DNA of 64,000 nt, from the NCBI RefSeq assembly GCF_016765585.1, contig NZ_JAESWC010000018.1, forward strand, positions 62,001-126,000. Reading direction: 5' to 3'. Below the pieces are notes generated by a model that had not been told where the DNA came from, did no database searches, and saw only the letters and a program-made list of their open reading frames with translations. This document shows positions 58,744-64,000 of this stretch, piece by piece; positions within the stretch are counted from its first letter, which is position 1, and each line of letters begins with the position of its first letter. The translations under genes were made by a program, and so were the position numbers. Source of the stretch: Clostridium rhizosphaerae (GTDB lineage Bacteria > Bacillota > Clostridia > Clostridiales > Clostridiaceae).

Positions 58744-59159
58744 TTAGACCTTTTGCATTAATTTATTTAATGCATTTAAGTTATGTTCCCATTGTAAATA
58801 TTCTTTTGCTTCAATATACGAACACCATTTATATTTCTCATGTTCATCAGATAGTTTTACATCAAATATATTTTCAATTTCGGCAGTGAAACAAAAATCC
58901 TGCATATCCATCAACACACCTTTTTTAGTTTCTTTGTATCAAATGTGTATTCTAAATCTAAAACTGACTTTATATTCTTTATTCCAGTTTCTTCTGAAAC
59001 CTCTCTTAAAACAGTTTCTATCAACTCTTCACCTTTTTCAACACCACCAGATACTGGTTGCCAATAACCACTCCTCTCTGGAATTCGCTTTAGAATAAGT
59101 ACTTTAAAAGATGGATTATTACAAAAAATAAATACTTGAACATTAACTCTTTTAATCAT
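58744..59159 (-). pseudogene. Nudix hydrolase gene with frameshift
   Basis: The 5' frame (ATG at 59159 after AAGGAGGGAATAACTT) carries a complete Nudix box (GGVEKGEELIETVLREVSEE plus TG). It shifts near 58,920 in an A6 run, and the continuing frame encodes MDMQDFCFTAEIENIFDVKL ... HEKYKWCSYIEAKEYLQWEH to TAA at 58744. The whole protein would be about 138 aa, like dNTP pyrophosphatases of the NudB/MutT group. A real mutation or a sequencing slip in the homopolymer. Confidence 0.65.
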
Positions 59160-59238
59160 AAGTTATTCCCTCCTTATAGAAAGCACTTTACTTAATAATA
59201 AGTTACAATATTTAATTAGCAATATAGATTAGTATTAA

Positions 59239-60108
59239 TTATACATGTTTCTTTTTCTCAACAGGAATCCATATTTCACAAAAGCAGTCTGCACCAGCAG
59301 CTTCTGAGTATAATTCAAAATCTGTATCATCTAGCATGCTATACTCTGAACCAGGAAGAAACTCTGAAAAGATTTTACCCCATGTTTCGCCTATGCAGTC
59401 CCCAGTTTCACCGATACACTTAAATACAGCCCATAATGTAGGTTTTACCTCCCATATAGCATATCCTTCTGGAATACTATCACCGGTATATTCCATAGCT
59501 ATACCATAGTCAAAATGTGCGCTTTCTTTAGATATTGGTGCACAAGCTCCATAAATATCATATTTACTAGAGTTTTGTTTCAAAACATCAAATGTGCCAT
59601 CTTTGCCAGATATTTTCCAAAAATCTGGAATTTCTGTATTTCCATCCTCTGAAATTGATTCATTTCTAAACTTTTTAACCTTAGCTAGTAATTTAAAGGG
59701 TTCACGTTTTTCAATTCTGTAGTCCATAACAGTACCGCCTTCCAATTTTATTTTAATGAGAAGGCGATTATATGATTTTAATTTCATACCTGCACGCCTG
59801 GCTACATTGGGTGAAATACCGTGAAATCTGGTAAATGCCTTTGTAAAACTTTCTGGTGAATCATAACCATATTTTAAAGCAATATCAATTACTTTTTCAT
59901 CAGATATAGAGATTTCCTGGCCAGCCATTGATAATCTTCTGTTCCTTATATACTCATTTGCTGTAATTCCAGTTACTAAACTAAATGTTCTATGAAAATG
60001 ATAGCTTGACATGTATATATGTCTTGCAACATCTTCATAAGTAATTGGCTCGAATATATGCTCTTCCATGTAATCAATGGCTCTTTGCAAGCTTTGAATA
60101 AAATCCAT
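59239..60108 (-). CDS. AraC-family regulator with GyrI-like effector domain
   Basis: 289 aa from the ATG after GGAGGTGAGGAAT. N-terminal AraC double helix-turn-helix (residues 3-105: ITYEDVARHIYMSSYHFHRT, DEKVIDIALKYGYDSPESFT) and C-terminal GyrI/BmrR-like effector-binding domain (130-289: YGACAPISKESAHFDYGIAM, GYAIWEVKPTLWAVFKCIGE, ENWIPV-type end). A SoxS/Rob-like multidrug-responsive activator. Stand-alone; its targets may be efflux genes elsewhere. Confidence 0.85.
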   Translation of the reverse strand: MDFIQSLQRAIDYMEEHIFEPITYEDVARHIYMSSYHFHRTFSLVTGITANEYIRNRRLSMAGQEISISDEKVIDIALKYGYDSPESFTKAFTRFHGISPNVARRAGMKLKSYNRLLIKIKLEGGTVMDYRIEKREPFKLLAKVKKFRNESISEDGNTEIPDFWKISGKDGTFDVLKQNSSKYDIYGACAPISKESAHFDYGIAMEYTGDSIPEGYAIWEVKPTLWAVFKCIGETGDCIGETWGKIFSEFLPGSEYSMLDDTDFELYSEAAGADCFCEIWIPVEKKKHV

Positions 60109-60275
60109 ATTCCTCACCTCCATGTATAAATTGTACTAAAGGATACTTGTTATTTCCTATCCTACCTTGCTTTGATTTGTCTAAATAAAGTATTAATAAT
60201 CTATATTACGCCGTACATAACAATTGTGTCTTTTCATGTACATATTCAAAACCAATGTATTCTTCCATCAGTACA

Positions 60276-61115
60276 TCAATGATTGTAGTAAATAATCTTA
60301 TTAATAGAAATTAACATAAGTAATAAACCTAAAATACTAAAAAGAAAAATAGTCAGTATATTATTATTAATTATTGAAAAATATTTTGGTAAAAATAAAA
60401 GAATAAAAGTAGTGTATATATTGTGAAATACATGTGCAAAAATGCAAAGTATAATTGAATGTGTTTTTAAATATAGGAAAGCCAGAAATATACCAAATAA
60501 AAATGCCATACAAAGTTGGTAAACATTAAAATGCACTAACCCAAAAATTAGTGATGAAGTAATTATCGCCATCTTATTGGAATACCTTTTCATAAGACCA
60601 TTTAGCATAATCCCCCTAAATAAAATCTCTTCAATTATTGGTCCAATAACTATTTCGTAACAAATTAATAATGCGGGTATTTTAGCCATATCCCGAAGAG
60701 AATTAACAATAAAGCTAAAGCTTGAGGTCATTTTTATAATTGGTATCAATGTTGCATCAAATATTAGTTTACAACCAACAGTAAATAAAATTAAGAAAAT
60801 AATATTTCTATAATTAACCTTTGATTCAGATTCAGTAACATCCTTTGTATCAAACTTAGGTATATAGAATTTAGCTAGAAAAACTACCACGAATAAGGAA
60901 AAAAATAATATAGTAATTATCACACTGTAAATTGATAATACAACTAGATTTTCAATAGAGCAGATGGATGGAATCATATTAAATGCTCCATAAAAAGAAA
61001 GGAAAATTATATAAGCAACTGAAATACAGAAACTTCCACCTAGTCCCAATCCCCTAAATTCTCCATCCTCATTTTCGATATGCATAATAAATTTTAATGG
61101 ATTTAGATTAAACAT
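60276..61115 (-). CDS. CPBP family intramembrane glutamic endopeptidase
   Basis: 279 aa with seven or eight membrane helices. Catalytic motif EEILFRG near residue 163 (EExxxR), second motif FGLVHFN near 191, third HVFHN near 227. Abi/CAAX protease family; roles include protein processing and bacteriocin self-immunity. Stand-alone on the minus strand after an array gap. Starts ATG with GAGGTATTATT ahead. Confidence 0.85.
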   Translation of the reverse strand: MFNLNPLKFIMHIENEDGEFRGLGLGGSFCISVAYIIFLSFYGAFNMIPSICSIENLVVLSIYSVIITILFFSLFVVVFLAKFYIPKFDTKDVTESESKVNYRNIIFLILFTVGCKLIFDATLIPIIKMTSSFSFIVNSLRDMAKIPALLICYEIVIGPIIEEILFRGIMLNGLMKRYSNKMAIITSSLIFGLVHFNVYQLCMAFLFGIFLAFLYLKTHSIILCIFAHVFHNIYTTFILLFLPKYFSIINNNILTIFLFSILGLLLMLISINKIIYYNH

Positions 61116-61136
61116 AATAATACCTCTTCAAAAAGA

Positions 61137-62018
61137 TTACAGTGTCTTTTGCCATTCACAGTTTATCCCATATTCTATAAAGCCAACACTTTTATATAGA
61201 GCCTGTGAAGCAATATTTTTACCTCCTGTGCTAACATAAATATAATTAGTTCCACGTTCCTTTAATAGGTTCATTCCATATAATAAAACACTTTTCATGA
61301 TACCTTTACGTCGATGTTCTGCTACACAAGCAATAGGTTCTATTATTCCTTTTTTACTGATAGGGTCGTCCCATAATGTACAGTAAGCAATGATTTCTCC
61401 ATTATGCGTCTGAACTACAAAATCCATTGCATCACAGTAGGATAGAGATTTCATCATTCTTTCATATATTTCTGAGGTTGTTTCTTTTCCTCCTGCAGCA
61501 ATGCCAAATAGTTCTACACGTCTTGCTACATCCTTCTTCTGAGTTAGACGAATGCAGAATCCATCTGGCAGTTGAGAATATGATGGTATCTTAGATAAAT
61601 CACATATGCCGCAAAAACGGAAATAATCTGTTTTGGTATATCCTAGTTCTTCTAAAATACTACTTAACAGCTTGTTATTACTATTTGCCTCTGTTGTAAT
61701 AGTAGCCCCTTGTTTATAACAATTACCTTCTATATATTTAATTATATCCTGTGTAAGATGCTCAAAATCTGAAAGGACGGTGATATAAAAATCATCAATT
61801 CCGGCTGATATAAAACCAATTTCCGTTTTTTTATCAGATACAATCCAAGTATTCTTATACAATATTTCCGGATCTTCTTCCCAAGCATATCTTTCAAAAT
61901 CAAGATTTCCTACATGTAACTGAGGATATAAATGTCCAGTTTGCAGACAATTCTGCTGGACTATACGGCGCATAATATTATAATCACTCTCTTTATCAAA
62001 GTTTCGATAACTCAGCAT
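61137..62018 (-). CDS. GNAT family N-acetyltransferase
   Basis: 293 aa. C-terminal GNAT domain: EPIACVAEHRRKGIMKSVLL (RxxGxx acetyl-CoA loop HRRKGIM) near 228 and YIYVSTGGKNIASQALYKSV then GFIEYG at the end. The N-terminal half is an additional divergent GNAT-like module. Substrate unknown. It ends 21 nt upstream of the CPBP gene, so the two may be cotranscribed. A solitary GTTATTTG end of an array repeat lies upstream at 62053. Confidence 0.8.
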   Translation of the reverse strand: MLSYRNFDKESDYNIMRRIVQQNCLQTGHLYPQLHVGNLDFERYAWEEDPEILYKNTWIVSDKKTEIGFISAGIDDFYITVLSDFEHLTQDIIKYIEGNCYKQGATITTEANSNNKLLSSILEELGYTKTDYFRFCGICDLSKIPSYSQLPDGFCIRLTQKKDVARRVELFGIAAGGKETTSEIYERMMKSLSYCDAMDFVVQTHNGEIIAYCTLWDDPISKKGIIEPIACVAEHRRKGIMKSVLLYGMNLLKERGTNYIYVSTGGKNIASQALYKSVGFIEYGINCEWQKTL

Positions 62019-62136
62019 TTTTACCCCCCATTTTTAAAGTACTAAGATTTATTGTTATTTGTAGTCTTACCGCTGTATTTGAGTTAAAGTTTTTGTTGAT
62101 TATCTTAACTGGTTCAGCATTTAAGAATATTAAGGT

Positions 62137-62627
62137 TTATTTAGTAAAATCACCGCTCTGTCCAAAATGTGTTAAATTACTTACTCCATTAACATACCCT
62201 TCTATTTCATATTGAGGTCGATTACTGTCTATTTTCATGTTGTCATAGTCTTCACTTGGTATAAAAACATTTAAAGTTATTTCTTCATTCGGTTTAATAT
62301 CTATTTTATTACCTGTTGCTTCAACTTTGAACTTATCATCATTATCCCACTCTCACCTTGTTTTATAGGATAACTTAAATAAACAGAGTTTTGTTTAATT
62401 AAATATTTACTCGTATTTTTTAATACAAGTGTATAGGCAGTGCCTGATGGCATTCTTTGTGTATTAGTAACATGAATATCAATGAAAGTGGAATCCTTGG
62501 AAAAGTCCACTTTAGTAATTTCTTTTCCATTTGAATCTCTTCCTAAAATAAATCCACCCCATGCTGACAAAATTATTAAAGCTCCAAATAAAGTTATTAT
62601 CATTAACTTTTTTAAATTCATAAACAT
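62137..62627 (-). pseudogene. exported protein gene with frameshift
   Basis: The 5' frame starts at ATG 62627 with a signal anchor (KLMIITLFGALIILSAWGGF) and runs VDFSKDSTFIDIHVTNTQRM, then YLIKQNSVYLSYPIKQGES. After a shift near 62,345 the other frame continues WDNDDKFKVEATGNKIDIKP, VFIPSEDYDNMKIDSNRPQY, to TAA at 62137. The complete product would be about 163 aa, exported, unknown function. A single indel or a sequencing error. Confidence 0.6.
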
Positions 62628-62731
62628 TCCCCATTTCTTCTAAGTTGCATTAATAGTTTGCATTTCTTTACCATTGCGGATTATTAAATAAATTAAAAAC
62701 CTTCAGCAGTCTCTTTGCTTCATCAAAGTTA

Positions 62732-62828
62732 CATCTAACCTTTATATAGATTATAAGCCATAAATTTACATAACGCTACATAAAAAAAGTCCACCTGCCA
62801 AGGCGGACATCAACATTTTGTTAGATAT
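62732..62828 (-). repeat. array repeat, type 2 (site N), best conserved
   Basis: CATCTAACC at 62732 to TTTTGTTAGATA at 62827. Contains TTTATATAGATTATAAGCCA and the hairpin GTCCACCTGCCAAGGCGGAC. Both ends fit RYYYAAC/GTTRRRY (ATCTAAC, GTTAGAT). 3' of the FAD-dependent oxidoreductase gene. Confidence 0.65.
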
Positions 62829-62976
62829 AGTTTTAGCCATTATATCCTCAATAAAGTATAATATATTTACATTTTCTCGGCCATGTTTGAAGGCTGCTCT
62901 GTTATCAATTGGAATATCTGAACATAAGACTTCAATACCATAAAAAAGGTTTCTAAGATGTCTAATAAAAAGTCCA

Positions 62977-63024
62977 ACTAGTTAACTAGATTTATATTTA
63001 TCTATATTTCTAGTTAACTAGTTT
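62977..63024. repeat. perfect 14-bp AACTAG-type hairpin
   Basis: AACTAGTTAACTAG at 62977-62990 is complementary to CTAGTTAACTAGTT at 63011-63024. It is preceded by AAGTCC as after the gene at 914-1330, so it is a relic of that gene family. It may terminate the minus-strand oxidoreductase transcript. Confidence 0.5.
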
Positions 63025-63059
63025 ATAATATAAAAAGAAATTCTATTCTACATTTTCAT

Positions 63060-64000
63060 TTAAACTAATTTCTGAGATAAAATGTCAGTCAAATTTAGTT
63101 TATCAACTCTAGTTCGTATTTCTACTGAATCAGTAGTATAAAGACCTAAAGATTTCATTCTTTCAAAATATTCTGCTCCAGCAAAGGTATATCTGTTTCT
63201 TCTTCCTTCCCTTGTCATCATCTTATAGTTTGCATAGGAAATTATATCTCCTATAGCTAAGCTCTTTGGAAGTATCAAAAGAGGCATACCAAGCGCACCT
63301 CTGACAGCATTATGCCCTGCCAAAGCTCCAGTGCAGATAGCTTCTGTGTGACCTACAAAAAGTCCTCCCTTTTCGCCTGCACAGAATAAATTTTCAAGCC
63401 CTTTAACCTTCATGTCATCAGTTCTTGGTGCAACAGAGAGATATCTTATTGAGTTTCCCTTGCCCCCTGCATAAGGATCTACATATTTTGCCTTTTCAAG
63501 ACCTGGTATCTTCCTAAGTTTTTCAAGTACATAATAGGAAGTCATAAGCTTTGCGTGTCCAGTATCTAGAAGAACTATATTTTCTGCAAATTCTTTAAGA
63601 GCATACTGCTGACAAACCTTTAGTTTAAGTTTATCTAAATTTACATCTTCAGGAGGCACCTTTAAAACAACTACACCTTTTTCATCCAGCTCCTTAACTA
63701 TTTCTTCCGAGAGGCTTTCCTTTGCCAGCTTGCAGGAACCGCTCATCGCACCGTAGGAATCATCATCTCTCTCTCCCTGCAAATCTTCAACACCCGCCCT
63801 GCTGCTTAAACTTACTCTCGGTCCAAAAGCAGGACACCTGAGAGCGCACATTGAACATCCATTTCCATATCTTAAACAGTTTCCCATAGGTCCCGTGGAT
63901 CCGGTAGTTTCGATAAACACATCTCCTTCTATATGAGAGCCATCTGAAAGATATATTCCTTTTATTTTATTATTTTCTTTTTCAACATCTATAACTCTTG
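63060..64000 (-). CDS. FAD-dependent oxidoreductase, partial (5' end beyond window)
   Basis: C-terminal 313 codons; the frame stays open to the right edge (RVIDVEKENNKIKGIYLSDG precedes the internal codons), so the start lies outside. Segments DVFIETTGSTGPMG, a Cys-rich NGCSMCALRCPAFG near the start of the visible part, and the FAD-binding end GLENLFCAGEKGGLFVGHTE then AICTGALAGHNAVRGALGMP fit NAD(FAD)-utilising dehydrogenases of the GidA/TrmFO-like fold. Substrate unknown. Housekeeping-like gene marking the right boundary of the array. Confidence 0.75.
   Translation of the reverse strand, partial: RVIDVEKENNKIKGIYLSDGSHIEGDVFIETTGSTGPMGNCLRYGNGCSMCALRCPAFGPRVSLSSRAGVEDLQGERDDDSYGAMSGSCKLAKESLSEEIVKELDEKGVVVLKVPPEDVNLDKLKLKVCQQYALKEFAENIVLLDTGHAKLMTSYYVLEKLRKIPGLEKAKYVDPYAGGKGNSIRYLSVAPRTDDMKVKGLENLFCAGEKGGLFVGHTEAICTGALAGHNAVRGALGMPLLILPKSLAIGDIISYANYKMMTREGRRNRYTFAGAEYFERMKSLGLYTTDSVEIRTRVDKLNLTDILSQKLV

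Noticed and set aside
36620..62828. CRISPR array as explanation of the repeats
   Set aside because: Repeats are 70-150 bp palindromes separated by whole genes of variable size, not short repeats with uniform spacers, and no cas gene is present.

Overview
The window is a low-GC Firmicutes chromosome segment, most likely a Clostridium sensu stricto. The base composition is AT-rich, AGGAGG-type ribosome binding sites precede almost every gene, and several families are typical of clostridia (YvrJ, DUF1659, DUF2922, DUF3232, DUF3781, DUF1048 with PadR, cysteine-rich KTR). No rRNA, tRNA, CRISPR array, transposase or site-specific recombinase gene was recognised.

Layout. 0-5 kb: a regulator running off the left edge, small hypothetical genes, a ROK glucokinase, and a sigma factor / YvrJ / DUF1659 / DUF2922 locus with structured intergenic repeats. 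5-14 kb: a WYL regulator with an unknown partner, a hydrolase-reductase pair, a four-module CDGSH iron-sulfur protein, a rubredoxin-glutamate-synthase-like fusion, and two scars where oppositely oriented genes have both lost their 5' ends (LysR/MFS near 11.99 kb; an unknown gene/PhnB-like near 13.14 kb). 14.8-25.2 kb: one minus-strand operon for uptake and intracellular breakdown of an N-acetylhexosamine-containing glycan (two permeases, lipoprotein binding protein, YesL-like protein, GH84, GH4, sugar kinase, AraC regulator, SGNH esterase). 25.7-31.2 kb: an MFS pump with an HxlR regulator, and a PadR/DUF1048/KTR/ABC-2 efflux cluster. 31.4-36.3 kb: gene remnants and small unknown genes.

36.6-62.8 kb: an accessory region of mostly small, unrelated, minus-strand genes (YcxB-like, flavin reductase, two Nudix, two GNAT, TraX, DJ-1/PfpI, alpha/beta hydrolase, nitroreductase, CPBP protease and others). 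Many are followed on the 3' side by a long imperfect palindrome whose ends resemble integron attC core sites (RYYYAAC...GTTRRRY) and whose inner boxes resemble attC L boxes. In two cases the gene's stop codon lies in the terminal box. It reads as an integron-like cassette array without a visible integrase. Embedded in it (45.7-52 kb) is a cell-wall module: D,D-carboxypeptidase, VanZ-like protein, VanR/VanS-like two-component system and L,D-transpeptidase. Three promoters of this module share a 17-bp box. Two ECF sigma/anti-sigma pairs, several frameshifted genes and many fragments show that the region turns over quickly.

Two other repeat families stand out. The first is an intergenic RNA-like element with covarying stems that ends in a ribosome binding site just upstream of four genes. 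The second is a roughly 100-bp palindromic repeat with compensatory changes, one copy of which sits inside the loop of a transcription terminator. All assignments come from reading the sequence and from recalled knowledge of families; no search was run.
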